Source of the DNA: Allokutzneria sp. NRRL B-24872 | Lineage (GTDB): Bacteria; Actinomycetota; Actinomycetes; Mycobacteriales; Pseudonocardiaceae | Reading direction: 5' to 3' | Assembly: GCF_002155965.1 (NCBI RefSeq) | Contig: NZ_MUMH01000078.1 | Span: 1 to 64,000 of the forward strand | Length of the DNA: 64,000 bases | In this document: piece after piece, positions 7,736 to 16,827 of the stretch | Position numbering within the stretch: position 1 is the stretch's first letter | Layout: the number at the start of each line of letters is the position of its first letter | Program-made: the position numbers and the translations under genes | The notes under the pieces: generated by a model | What the model was told of the DNA's origin: nothing | The model's input: only the letters and a program-made list of their open reading frames with translations | Databases searched by the model: none

Positions 7736-10210
7736 TCACCGTGGCAGCACCAGGGCGAGCGGGCGCACTCCGGCCTCGCTCAGCCGTTTCGGCAACCTGG
7801 ACGCCCACGGGTGTTGACGGCGCTCGAAGCTGTCGCGGTTCTCGATCAGGAACGTCGTGCGTCCAGCGGTACCGCGTTCGGCCCACCGCGCACCGAGTTC
7901 GGACAGCACGGTCCGAGTCGCGGCTACGCTTGCCGAAGCCACGGTGACCCGGAAGCCGCTCCGCGTCTCGGGCAGCTGCCGCGCTGCTCGTTCGGCAGCC
8001 GCTGTGTCGCCGCGAGCCACCGCGCTGCGCGGGTCGGCGGAAGGCCGCAGCACGGCGTTGCGCAGCAGCTTGGCCATGCCGTCGGTGAAGGCGCGGAAGT
8101 TGGGCTCTCCGCTGAACAGCGTCACCCTGCCGCCGCCGAACGGCTCATCGGTGAGCACCGCCGTTCCGCCCAGTTCGCTGGCGCCGACCTCATGCCCGGA
8201 GACGAACCAGTCCGGCGAGCCGTACGGCGGGTAGGACGCGACGACGAACGCGGGATTTGCCGCGCGCAGCACCAGATTGCTGTCATTGAGGTGCCACGTG
8301 GTCGAAGGCGTGCCGCTACCCAGCGGATGGTTGGTGTCCACGAGCACGCGGATCAACGCGCCGGGAACCTCGCCGGTCGGAGTGGACAGCGAGGTCGAGG
8401 TGATCCCGAGCAGTGCGGCGAGCTGGGCGGTCCCACCCCAGCCGACGTAGCGCCCGCCCGCGCTCACCCACTCCCGCAGCGCGGCGCGACCGGCTTCGCC
8501 CAGGATGTCGTGGGACACCTGCGCGGGAGCGTCGGGAACCACCAACACCTCGATCCCGCGCAGGCTCTCCTTCGTGACACCCTGACCGGGAACCGTGCGG
8601 AACGGCATTCGCCACACGCGTTCGAGGCGGTGGTTGAGCCAACCCACCGATCCGAGCACCGGGTAGTCCGGCGGCAGGAAGCGCAGCACACCGAGCGCTG
8701 GCGCCTTCGCGGGCGGCGCCTGCGGCTCCGGAAGCAATGGGATCGGGTACGCGATGGGACTCAGTTCCGCGCCGGAGAACGCGGCGTCGACGCCCGCGAG
8801 CAGCGGAAGGCTCCACGAGGAGATGTCGGAGAAGACCGGTGGTGTTGCGTGGTTCTGCTCGCCCAGCATGGCCTGCACCCAGTGCTTCGCGGGCTGGGCC
8901 AGCGGAATCCAGTAGCTCCCGGCCGGAACCGTCTCGGCGCGCGCGGGCCTGCCGTGGAGGCGCAGGTCGGGCACCCGCAACGGCGCGGCGAGCTTGTGGA
9001 TCTCCACCCCGCGCTGCTGCAACCGCCACACGACCTCGGCCGTGGACTCTCCAGCGAAGAGGAAGTAGTTCCGTACCAAAGGGAACCCAGTACCTTGAAG
9101 GTGTCCGCGCTTGCCCTGCTCGAACGCTTCGCGGTGCGCGGAGTTCCACGCGCGCAGCAGTTCCACAGGCCGCGCGGCCACCGTCGCGAGCGACATCCAC
9201 GAGGCCAGGTAGTGCTCGCCGACGCGGTCCGGAACCGGGCTGTCGAGCCCCTTCTCCAGCGTGATGCCCGCCGCGAGCCCGGCGATGCTGTTGGCCGCGT
9301 CCAAAGTGCCGGGGTAGAGCAGGTCGAACTCGCGCCCGGAGAACAGGTCGATGCCCTGCCTGCCGAACTCCTCGGCGACGGCCGGGCCGAGCTTCGACTC
9401 GCGCGCGAACGCCGGGACCTCGTGGTGGATCGGAGCGGCGTAGGGCGGCGCGAAGTAGCTCTCGCCCTCCATCTCGTGCAGGTCGAGCGCGGCGATCGGG
9501 GGCAGCTTCGCCATCGCGGCGGTCACGGCGCGCGTTTCTGGCTGTGTGAGGGCGAACCAGTCGCGGTTGAGGTCGAATCCGTAGCTGTTCCAACGGTCGC
9601 CGGTCGCGTAGCCCTCCGGGTTCTGCACCGGGACGATGACCACCACGGTCGTGCTGACGATTGCGCGAGCAGCGCAGTCGTCACGATCGGCCAGATCGCG
9701 CAGGACCCGCAGAACCGCGTTGGTGCCACCGGGTTCGCTGCCGTGGACGCCGGCGGTCAACCACACCACGGCGGGCGTGTCCTTGACCAGCCGTTCGACG
9801 ATCGCTTGCGGAGTGCGAGGATCGCGCAGCAGCCGCAACCGCTCGCCGATCGCCGCGATCCCTTGCGGCGTAACCCTTTCCGGTTCGCCGACCACCGCGT
9901 ACCGCAACGGCTTCCCGCTCGGGGACTTGCCCAGCGTCGACGCTCGCACGCGCGGACTGGCCGCCGCCACCGCGTCGAGGTACCGATCGGCTTCCGTCAG
10001 CGTGAAGGGCCGATCGGTGAAGTCGACGCCGAGCACCGCCTTCGGCGCCGGCACGTCGCCGCGATAGCGGGGCGTCGTCGTGACCGGGTGGCAGGGGCTG
10101 TCCGGCTGCGCGGCTCGCGCGCTCGTGGTGCCCAACGAGAACGTCAGCAGTCCAGCACCGGCGAGCACCGCTCGCCGCCGGATCGTCGGTTCGTGTCTGC
10201 CTTCCAGCAC
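7736..10210 (-). CDS. Tat-exported M14-family zinc carboxypeptidase
   Basis: The product is 824 residues. The N-terminus carries a twin-arginine signal (TIRRRAVLAGAGLLTFSLG, then cleavage near ARAAQP), and the GTG start at 10210 follows AGGGGG. The catalytic domain spans roughly residues 55-330. The zinc-binding pair HGSEPGG gives the His and Glu ligands, and FDLNRDWF and DLHEMEGE mark the substrate pocket and later ligand region. A long C-terminal part of about 480 residues is typical of the large secreted M14 proteins of actinobacteria. It is the first gene of a leftward run with lanA and lanM, 63 bp upstream of lanA. It may trim the exported lanthipeptide or act independently. No dedicated leader protease is present in the cluster. 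Confidence 0.85.
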   Translation of the reverse strand: MLEGRHEPTIRRRAVLAGAGLLTFSLGTTSARAAQPDSPCHPVTTTPRYRGDVPAPKAVLGVDFTDRPFTLTEADRYLDAVAAASPRVRASTLGKSPSGKPLRYAVVGEPERVTPQGIAAIGERLRLLRDPRTPQAIVERLVKDTPAVVWLTAGVHGSEPGGTNAVLRVLRDLADRDDCAARAIVSTTVVVIVPVQNPEGYATGDRWNSYGFDLNRDWFALTQPETRAVTAAMAKLPPIAALDLHEMEGESYFAPPYAAPIHHEVPAFARESKLGPAVAEEFGRQGIDLFSGREFDLLYPGTLDAANSIAGLAAGITLEKGLDSPVPDRVGEHYLASWMSLATVAARPVELLRAWNSAHREAFEQGKRGHLQGTGFPLVRNYFLFAGESTAEVVWRLQQRGVEIHKLAAPLRVPDLRLHGRPARAETVPAGSYWIPLAQPAKHWVQAMLGEQNHATPPVFSDISSWSLPLLAGVDAAFSGAELSPIAYPIPLLPEPQAPPAKAPALGVLRFLPPDYPVLGSVGWLNHRLERVWRMPFRTVPGQGVTKESLRGIEVLVVPDAPAQVSHDILGEAGRAALREWVSAGGRYVGWGGTAQLAALLGITSTSLSTPTGEVPGALIRVLVDTNHPLGSGTPSTTWHLNDSNLVLRAANPAFVVASYPPYGSPDWFVSGHEVGASELGGTAVLTDEPFGGGRVTLFSGEPNFRAFTDGMAKLLRNAVLRPSADPRSAVARGDTAAAERAARQLPETRSGFRVTVASASVAATRTVLSELGARWAERGTAGRTTFLIENRDSFERRQHPWASRLPKRLSEAGVRPLALVLPR

Positions 10211-10414
10211 TCAGCCCCCTCGATGATCTGCACGACGGTACCCATCCGACGGCGATTCGACCCGGAGGGTTCGGTCAATTCGAAGTGATTCGGACTGGAG
10301 TGAATGTGATTCGCGATCGCGTTGCTCGTCTCGCAGTGTGGTAATCGCGCGGCCGCGGCGGCACGCGTTGTTTAGTGTGGTCAGGATGTCTGGAAGTGGT
10401 GGGGAGAGAAGCAC

Positions 10415-11176
10415 GTGACCGCATCCGCCGCCCTGGAACTCGCCGGTCTGGTGAAGGTCTTCGGGTCGAAGACGGCTGTCGACCACGTGGACCTGGTGGT
10501 GCCGTCAGGGTCGTTCTACGGCCTGGTCGGACCGAACGGCGCTGGCAAGACGACGTCGTTGCTGATGGCCGTCGGCCTGCTGAGACCCGACGGCGGGCAC
10601 GCGCGCGTCTTCGGCGTGGACGTGTGGCAGGAACCCCTGCGCGCCAAGGGGATGATCGGTTTGCTCCCGGACGGGTTGGCGATGCCGGAGCGACTGACCG
10701 GGCGCGAGTTCCTGACCTACTGGGGACTGCTGCGCGGCCTTGACCAGTCGACCGTGGCCGCGCGGGCGGGCGAGCTGCTGGCCGTGCTGGACCTGGAGAG
10801 CGCCGAGAGCACGCTGATCATCGACTACTCCACGGGAATGCGGAAGAAGATCGGGCTCGCCGCCGCGCTGCTGCACGGCCCCCGGCTGCTGGTGCTCGAC
10901 GAGCCGTTCGAGGCGGTGGACCCCGTCTCGGCCGCCACGATTCGCGGCATCCTTGAGCGCTTCGTCGCGGGCGGCGGCTCGGTCGTGTTCTCCAGCCACG
11001 TGATGGTCCTGGTCGAGCACCTGTGCTCGCACGTGGCGATCATCGCCAAGGGGCGGGTCGCGGCGGCGGGAACGCTGGCGGAGGTCGCCGGGCCGAACGG
11101 TCTGGAAGCGCGCTTCGTCGAGATCGCGGGCGGGAACACCGGTGCTGGGGACGGGCTGTCGTGGTTGGCGTCCTGA
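10415..11176 (+). CDS. ABC transporter ATP-binding protein
   Basis: The 253-residue ATPase shows Walker A (GPNGAGKT), a signature-like segment at DYSTGMRKKIGLA and Walker B (LLVLDEPFEAVD). The GTG start is preceded by GGGGAGAG. It overlaps the permease gene by 16 bp, so the two form a unit. It is divergent from the M14 peptidase/lanA/lanM run across a 204-bp gap, so it may export or give self-protection against the lanthipeptide, but nothing in the sequence proves that link. Confidence 0.92.
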   Translation: MTASAALELAGLVKVFGSKTAVDHVDLVVPSGSFYGLVGPNGAGKTTSLLMAVGLLRPDGGHARVFGVDVWQEPLRAKGMIGLLPDGLAMPERLTGREFLTYWGLLRGLDQSTVAARAGELLAVLDLESAESTLIIDYSTGMRKKIGLAAALLHGPRLLVLDEPFEAVDPVSAATIRGILERFVAGGGSVVFSSHVMVLVEHLCSHVAIIAKGRVAAAGTLAEVAGPNGLEARFVEIAGGNTGAGDGLSWLAS

Positions 11177-13053
11177 TCCAGCTCAAGCTCCGGTTGCTGC
11201 GCAACAGCTTCGGCGGGGCGCAGGCGCTCACCACGGGACTCGGCGCGGTCTTCGGCCTCGCGCTGGCCGCGCTCGGCGTCTGGATCGGCCTGCTCGACCT
11301 CGGCTCGCCCTCGGTCGTCGTGGACCTGCTCTGCCTGCTCTTCGCGCTGTGGAGCCTCGGGTGGGTGATCGGCCCCGTCTTCCTGGGCGGCAGCGGCGGT
11401 TCCCTGCCACCGGAGTTCTTCGCCTCGCTGCCCCTGCGACCACGACGACTGGCCTCCGGTCTGCTCGCCGTGTCGTTCGTCGGCGTCGGCCCGGCGGTGA
11501 CAGCCGTCGCGTTCGCCGCCGGGATCGTCTTCGCCGCGCGCTTCGACACCGCGACCGTGCTCGTCGCCGCCATTGCGATGCCGCTGCAACTGCTGCTCGT
11601 GGTCGCGCTGTCGAAGGTCGTCGTCGACCTGGTCGGAGCGGCGATCACCTCGACCGCGCGCGCTGTGGTGTCCGCGCTGCCGTGGGCGATCCTCGGCGGC
11701 TTCGTCGCGCAGTCGTGGCTGCTGCTGCCGTTGGTGTCGCGGATCGACGGGTTCGACCCCGCGCTCTCGACCGTCCTGCGCCTGTTGCCCTCGGGCTGGG
11801 GGATGCTCGCCGCCGAGTCGGCAGCAGAACAGGACTGGCTGAGCGCGGTCGCGGCACTCCTCGCGCTCGCCGTGCTGTTCGCTCTGCTCGTTGTGGCGTG
11901 GTCGAAGCTGATCGTGCGGCGCACCACCACCGTGCTCACCGTTCGTCCCGCCACCGCGCGCAGCGCCGACGACGGGTTCGGGCCGCGATCGGGTCTGCTG
12001 CGGTACCTGGTGCCCGCTTCGGCCGTTGGCGCCGTCGCGGCCAAGGAGATCCGCACCACCGCGCGCGATCTCAACCGCGCCTTGCTGCTGTCGTACTCGG
12101 TGGCCTTCGGCCTGTCCGTGACGCTGGTGCCCCTGCTCGTCGGGGAGCGCGGCTACCTCGCCGCGGCCGGTGTGATCGTGGCGCTGGTGGCCACCACCGG
12201 TGCCGCGCAGCTCTACAGCAACGACGGCACGGCGTTGTGGCTGACGCTGATGGCACCGGGTACCGAATGGGCCGACGTCCGCGGTCGTCAGCTCGCCTGG
12301 CTCCTGCTCGTCGCGCCCGTCACCCTCGTGCTCACCGTGGTCGGCGGGCTGCTCAGCGGCGCGGAGTGGATCTGGCCGTGGACGCTGTCGCTGCTGCCCG
12401 CGGCGCTCGGCGGCGGAGCCGGGATGACCGTGCTCGCCTCGGTGTACGCCCTGGTCCCGCTGCCCGATCCGCGCAAGCGCGCCAAGGGGGCCGCGGGCGG
12501 TGACGGCTCCACCGGCCTCATCGCGTGGGCGGTGCTCCCGCTCTGCCTGCTCACCGTCCTGCCCGCGGCGGTGTTCCCGTTCATCGGCACGCTGACCGAC
12601 AACGCGGCGCTGAGGTGGGTCGGAGTTCCAATTGGTATCGCGATCGGTGTCAGCTGGGCGGTCGGTCTCGGCAGGATGGCGCACAAGCGACTGCGCGTGC
12701 GCGGACCGGAACTGCTCGCGCGCATGCGCAGCGGTCCCACAGCCGCACTGCGCAGCTCTGCCGAGGACAACGCGGTGCCGCAGCGACCCGTGCCCGTTGG
12801 CAAGGCGGTGCTGGCGTGGCTGCTGTACGTGGGTGGCTTCGTCATGCTGGTGGCCCAGGTCGGCGTCGCCTCGATCCTGGCGGCCAACGACGTCGCGGTC
12901 CGAACGTGGTTCGTGGCCCTGTATCTTCCCGCTGACCTGCGGACCGCCGGGCTGATCGCGCTCGCCGTCGTCGGTGTGCTGGCCGTCGTCGGGGGCTGGC
13001 TGCTGACGAAGGTGCACGACAAGCCCGAGCGGAAGAAGTTCGGTCTGCCCTGA
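11161..13053 (+). CDS. Large ABC transporter permease
   Basis: This is a 630-residue integral membrane protein with about 12 hydrophobic segments spread over its length. The GTG start at 11161 lies inside the 3' end of the ATPase gene and is chosen because the frame upstream is low-complexity arginine/glycine text. It pairs with the ATPase as an ABC-2-like exporter. It has no peptidase domain, so it is not a LanT-type processing transporter. Confidence 0.88.
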   Translation: MVGVLIQLKLRLLRNSFGGAQALTTGLGAVFGLALAALGVWIGLLDLGSPSVVVDLLCLLFALWSLGWVIGPVFLGGSGGSLPPEFFASLPLRPRRLASGLLAVSFVGVGPAVTAVAFAAGIVFAARFDTATVLVAAIAMPLQLLLVVALSKVVVDLVGAAITSTARAVVSALPWAILGGFVAQSWLLLPLVSRIDGFDPALSTVLRLLPSGWGMLAAESAAEQDWLSAVAALLALAVLFALLVVAWSKLIVRRTTTVLTVRPATARSADDGFGPRSGLLRYLVPASAVGAVAAKEIRTTARDLNRALLLSYSVAFGLSVTLVPLLVGERGYLAAAGVIVALVATTGAAQLYSNDGTALWLTLMAPGTEWADVRGRQLAWLLLVAPVTLVLTVVGGLLSGAEWIWPWTLSLLPAALGGGAGMTVLASVYALVPLPDPRKRAKGAAGGDGSTGLIAWAVLPLCLLTVLPAAVFPFIGTLTDNAALRWVGVPIGIAIGVSWAVGLGRMAHKRLRVRGPELLARMRSGPTAALRSSAEDNAVPQRPVPVGKAVLAWLLYVGGFVMLVAQVGVASILAANDVAVRTWFVALYLPADLRTAGLIALAVVGVLAVVGGWLLTKVHDKPERKKFGLP

Positions 13054-13069
13054 TCTGGAGGAACCCCTG

Positions 13070-13786
13070 ATGCTGTCGCCGACCGAGCAGAACGATCTTC
13101 TCGCCGAGATCGCCCGGCTGCTCACGACCGTGATGCCGCCGAGCTTCGAGCTCGCCGAGCTGAACGGCTTCGTGCTCGCGGGCACCTCCGGCTACCAGTT
13201 GCTGGTCGACAAGGGCGACCCGGAGAAGATGCGCCGGATGCAGGTCCCCTACGGGCTCGACCAGGTGATGCGCGAACTCCGGCGCGGAATGTACGACCCC
13301 GAGCGGGGTTCCTGGTACAGCTTGATCTTCGAGCTGTCCGGGGACGGCAAGTACTCCGTGCGCTACAACTACGACCGTCGGCCCAGCAAGTCGATCCTCG
13401 ACGACGAGTTCTCCCGCGACCTCTCCGGCTTCCCGCGCGCCGAGGAGCACGTCCCGGAGTGGCTGAAGGAGCTGATGTCCAAGGCCTCCAACGTCTTCGG
13501 CCTGGTGCTGGACACGCCGGAGGTGCCCAACCCGCACCGCGTCGCCGAGGCGTTCCGCGATGCCGGCTGGACCACCGAGATGAACGCGGACACCGAGTAC
13601 GCGCTCACCACCGACTGGGCGCGGCTGAGCACGAAGAACACCCACCCGTTCGTCAGGTTCGCCGGGCGGGCCGAGCTGTCCCGGATCGCGGAGCTGCGCG
13701 CCGTGCTCGCCGCGTTGCCGTGGCGCGCGGAGTTCGAGACCTACGACGACCGAGGGCTGCTCATCGAGGAGTTCAAGCCCGCTTGA
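13070..13786 (+). CDS. YezG-like (DUF600-type) putative immunity/antitoxin protein
   Basis: This is a 238-residue soluble protein. The segment with GKYSVRYNYDRRP and the preceding LIFELSGD resembles the conserved core of the YezG/DUF600 family, which contains immunity proteins for nuclease-type polymorphic toxins. It has no signal peptide or membrane segment. It starts 16 bp after the ABC permease behind a GGAGG, so it may be co-transcribed. Its 3' end overlaps the convergent alkylation-repair gene by 14 bp. No matching toxin lies next to it. The family call is tentative. Confidence 0.5.
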   Translation: MLSPTEQNDLLAEIARLLTTVMPPSFELAELNGFVLAGTSGYQLLVDKGDPEKMRRMQVPYGLDQVMRELRRGMYDPERGSWYSLIFELSGDGKYSVRYNYDRRPSKSILDDEFSRDLSGFPRAEEHVPEWLKELMSKASNVFGLVLDTPEVPNPHRVAEAFRDAGWTTEMNADTEYALTTDWARLSTKNTHPFVRFAGRAELSRIAELRAVLAALPWRAEFETYDDRGLLIEEFKPA

Positions 13787-14462
13787 GCAGGTCGGCGCGC
13801 ACCGCCGCCGGCAGCTTCTCGGTGGCGTAGCGGAGCGTGACGCGGGGAACCGAGTGCCCGCGCAGGAAAGCGACGAGCCGGTCCTGGTCGATCTTGCCGA
13901 CCTCGCGCAGCGCGGTGCCGACGGACTTGTGGATCAGCTCCTCCTCGTCGTCCAGCAGCAGTTCGGCGATGCTGAGCGCGTCGTCGACCTCGCCCTGCCG
14001 GATGAGCCAGAACGTCGCGGTGATCGCGGTTCTGCGCTCCCAGGTGTCCGACGAGCGGGCCAGCGCGTGGAGCGGGTCGCGCGGCTTGTCGAGCAGGTAC
14101 CAGCCGATCACCCTGGGCGCCGCGCGGTCGACCAGGTCCCAGCTGTCGATGCGGTCGTGCCGACGCAGGTAGAGCTCGTACAGCTCGCGGCGCTCGGCGT
14201 CGCTGATCCGCTTGCGCCTCGCCTTGAAGTCCAGGACGCTGACCGCGCCCATCCGCGCCTCGTAGTACGGCGAGTCCAGCAGCATCTCGACCTCGCTCAG
14301 CGGCATGTCGACGAACTGGGCGGCGGTGTCGAAGAGCGTCTTCATCCGGACGCCGATCACCGCGCCGCCGCTGCCCCGGAAGTGCCTGTCGGTCTTGGCG
14401 CGCTCGGCGTCGGACTGGAACGCGCGCAGCGTGCTGAGGAAGGACTCCGCCGTCAGGTTCAC
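13773..14462 (-). CDS. DNA alkylation repair protein (AlkD/HEAT-like glycosylase family)
   Basis: The 229-residue all-helical protein belongs to the DNA alkylation repair enzyme family, which removes alkylated bases by wrapping DNA with HEAT-like repeats. Typical family segments are GVRMKTLFDTA, YYEARMGAVSVL, IDSWDLVDRAAPRVIGWYL and WERRTAITATFWLIRQG, which together cover the aromatic and acidic residues of the active cleft. The GTG start at 14462 overlaps the stop of the upstream gene (GTGA), so it is translationally coupled to it. Alternative starts farther upstream would lie inside that other gene. Confidence 0.88.
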   Translation of the reverse strand: MNLTAESFLSTLRAFQSDAERAKTDRHFRGSGGAVIGVRMKTLFDTAAQFVDMPLSEVEMLLDSPYYEARMGAVSVLDFKARRKRISDAERRELYELYLRRHDRIDSWDLVDRAAPRVIGWYLLDKPRDPLHALARSSDTWERRTAITATFWLIRQGEVDDALSIAELLLDDEEELIHKSVGTALREVGKIDQDRLVAFLRGHSVPRVTLRYATEKLPAAVRADLLKRA

Positions 14463-15013
14463 GGACGCCAGGCGGGGTCGCGGCCGATGAAGGCCATCAG
14501 CCGGTCCTGCGCGGGAGCGTCCTCGGCAACCGGCATGGCGGCGCCGAACTGACCGCTGTCGCGCAGCACCTGCTCCATCGGCGCCATCCCGGCCAGCGCG
14601 GCGGCGCTGCGCTGCTCGCCCAGCTCCGGCTCGCGGCCCAGTGCCTTGGCCAAGTCCCACGAGTGCATCCAGACGTCCGCCGTGTAGAACCGGTCGATCG
14701 CCGTGTCCACCGGCAGGTCGCCGGTGTGCGGGTTGCTCAGCACCCGACCCGCCGGTTCGTCGAGGATCGCCTGGACGTCGGTGACGTGCTGCCTCCACGC
14801 GGCGGCCGGGTCGGCGTCCACGTCCAGCGCCGGGAGGTCGATCCCCGCGCCCTTCAGGAAGCCGCGCGACCACTCCACGAGGTGCTTCACGACGTCGACG
14901 GCCGCCCACTCCGCGACCGGGCTCGGGCGCTGCCAGTCGTCGGCGGAGGCGGACTCGACCAGGTCGGTGAACCGCGCCGCGTCCTGCGCGTGCTGCTGGG
15001 CGGGGCTGGTCAT
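14459..15013 (-). CDS. TIGR03086/DinB-like mycothiol-dependent-type protein
   Basis: The 184-residue protein is of the maleylpyruvate-isomerase/DinB-like superfamily, which in actinobacteria often acts with mycothiol. The pattern AEWAAVDVVKHLVEWSRGFLKG and the later YTADVWMHSWDLAKALG carry the His residues placed as in the metal site of the family. It starts with ATG at 15013 behind AAGGGAG. It overlaps the alkylation-repair gene by 4 bp, and the two may form a small detoxification or repair operon. Two matching inverted repeats lie upstream. Confidence 0.82.
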   Translation of the reverse strand: MTSPAQQHAQDAARFTDLVESASADDWQRPSPVAEWAAVDVVKHLVEWSRGFLKGAGIDLPALDVDADPAAAWRQHVTDVQAILDEPAGRVLSNPHTGDLPVDTAIDRFYTADVWMHSWDLAKALGREPELGEQRSAAALAGMAPMEQVLRDSGQFGAAMPVAEDAPAQDRLMAFIGRDPAWRP

Positions 15014-15029
15014 CTGGGCTCCCTTGTCC

Positions 15030-15091
15030 TCAACCGATGGGTTGAACAGCAAGGTAGATGGGGGTGTGACCGTTGTCAACCCGGTGGTTGC
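15030..15091. promoter_or_regulatory. Two copies of a TCAACC-N4-GGTTG(A) inverted repeat, probable operators
   Basis: TCAACC-GATG-GGTTGA (15030-15045) and TCAACC-CGGT-GGTTGC (15076-15091) share the same half-site and spacing and are 46 bp apart. They lie in the 164-bp gap between the divergent DinB-like gene and the DHA2 exporter. One dimeric regulator probably controls both sides. No regulator gene is adjacent. Confidence 0.6.
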
Positions 15092-15177
15092 GGAAGATTT
15101 TCCGCCCGCGATGTCGATTCCGGCCAGCGTGGTTCGACGTAGTTGTGACAGGGCCGGACGAGCTGTGGGAGTTGACG

Positions 15178-16707
15178 ATGAGGGCAGGACGACGTGAGTG
15201 GTGGGGGCTGGCAGTGCTGGCGCTGCCGACGCTGCTGCTGTCGCTGGACATGAGCGTGCTGCACCTGGCGGTCCCGCACCTGGCCGCCGATCTGCGGCCG
15301 AGCGGGACCGAGCTGCTGTGGATCATCGACATCTACGGCTTCATGATCGCCGGGTTCCTGGTCACCATGGGCACGCTGGGGGACCGGCTGGGGCGGCGGA
15401 AGCTGCTCATGATCGGCGGCGCGGCCTTCGGGCTCGCCTCGATCGCGGCGGCGTGGGCGAGCAGTCCGGAGATGCTGATCGCGGCGCGGGCCGTGCTCGG
15501 GATCGCCGGGGCGACGCTGATGCCGTCCACGCTCGCGTTGATCAGCAACATGTTCCAGGACGCCAAGCAGCGCGGCACCGCGATCGCGGTGTGGATGAGC
15601 TGCTTCATGGGCGGCATGGTGATCGGCCCGGTGGTCGGCGGAGTGCTGCTGGAGCACTTCCAGTGGGGCTCGGTGTTCCTGATGGCCGTGCCGGTGATGG
15701 TGCTGCTGCTGGCCGTCGCGCCGAAGCTGCTGCCGGAGTACCGCGACACCACCGCCGGGCGGCTCGACCTGGCCAGCGTGGTGCTGTCGCTGGGCGCGAT
15801 CCTGCCGTTCGTCTACGCCCTCAAGGAGATCGCCAAGGCCGGCGTGTCCGTGGTGCCGCTGGTCGTGCTCGCCGTGGGCGTCGCGGTCGGCGTGGTGTTC
15901 GTCCGCCGTCAGCGCGCGCTGGCCGACCCGATGCTGGACCTGGGGCTGTTCCGGGTGCGGGCATTCAGCGCCGCGGCGAGCATCGTGCTGGTCGGCGCGC
16001 TCACGATGGGCGGCGTTTTCCTTCTGGTGAGCCAATACCTGCAGATGGTCGCCGGGCTGTCCGCTGCGGAGGCCGGGCTCTGGTTGGTGCCGCAGGCCGG
16101 TGCGGTCGTGGTCGGCTCGATGATCGCGCCCCGGCTGGCGCGGCGCTGGCGGCCGGAGTTCGTGCTGGGCTTCGGCATGCTGATCGCCGCGGGCGGCATG
16201 GTGCTCTTCACCCAGGCCGACGGCCCCGGCGGTGTGGCGTTCGTCGTGGTGGGCATGTCGATCGCGGGCTTCGGCATGGGGCCGCAGGGCGTGCTGTGCA
16301 CCGAGATGGTCGTCAGCTCCGTTCCGCCGCAGCGGGCCGGTGCCGCGTCGGCGATGTCGGAGACCAGCGCCGAGTTCGGGATCGCCATGGGCATCGCGGT
16401 CTTCGGCAGCATCGGCACCGCCGTCTACCGCGACCAGATCTCCGTCCCCGCAGGCGTTCCCGCCGAGACCGCCGCGCTCGCCACCGACAGCATGGCCGGA
16501 GCGCTCCAGGCGGCGAGCGCGCTCCCCGCTCCGCTGGCCGAGGAAGTCCTTGCCACCGCTGGGAACGCCTTCACCGCCGGGCTGCACACCGTCGCCTGGA
16601 TCGGCGCCGCGCTCGTCGTGGTCTTCGCGGTCGCGGGGATGATCGCGCTGCGCAAGCCCCGTCGGGAGAGCGTCGCCGAGCCGGTCTCCGTTCTGCAGAA
16701 CAGCTGA
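15178..16707 (+). CDS. DHA2-family (14-TM) MFS drug exporter
   Basis: The 509-residue integral membrane protein has about 14 hydrophobic segments. It shows the DHA2 signatures of family motif A (GTLGDRLGRRKLLMIGG) and motif C-like text (GMVIGPVVGGVLLEHFQW). The family expels cationic or lipophilic drugs in exchange for protons. The ATG at 15178 starts right at the first membrane helix. The reading frame is open farther upstream but that stretch has no membrane-protein character and contains the operator-like repeats. Confidence 0.93.
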   Translation: MRAGRREWWGLAVLALPTLLLSLDMSVLHLAVPHLAADLRPSGTELLWIIDIYGFMIAGFLVTMGTLGDRLGRRKLLMIGGAAFGLASIAAAWASSPEMLIAARAVLGIAGATLMPSTLALISNMFQDAKQRGTAIAVWMSCFMGGMVIGPVVGGVLLEHFQWGSVFLMAVPVMVLLLAVAPKLLPEYRDTTAGRLDLASVVLSLGAILPFVYALKEIAKAGVSVVPLVVLAVGVAVGVVFVRRQRALADPMLDLGLFRVRAFSAAASIVLVGALTMGGVFLLVSQYLQMVAGLSAAEAGLWLVPQAGAVVVGSMIAPRLARRWRPEFVLGFGMLIAAGGMVLFTQADGPGGVAFVVVGMSIAGFGMGPQGVLCTEMVVSSVPPQRAGAASAMSETSAEFGIAMGIAVFGSIGTAVYRDQISVPAGVPAETAALATDSMAGALQAASALPAPLAEEVLATAGNAFTAGLHTVAWIGAALVVVFAVAGMIALRKPRRESVAEPVSVLQNS

Positions 16708-16827
16708 TCAAGCAACGGATTCAGGTAGCGGTGAAACCGTTGTCGCAGGTCCTCGACGTGCCGTTCGGCGGGGGTAACGTCCCCGCCGTCCGGGCACGAC
16801 AGGACCTGCGAACTTCGGGGAGTGACA

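Noticed and set aside
7442-10288. Long open frame antisense to the M14 peptidase and lanA
   Set aside because: The Tat signal, zinc motifs and ribosome sites all support the minus-strand genes instead.
10415-13053. ABC pair as a LanT-type processing exporter
   Set aside because: Neither protein has a C39 peptidase domain, and they are divergent from lanA/lanM. The link to the lanthipeptide is only positional.
10825-13185. Minus-strand open frame across the ABC permease
   Set aside because: Its composition is a mirror of the permease, very rich in Arg/Gln/His, with no start context. The plus-strand permease is coupled to its ATPase.
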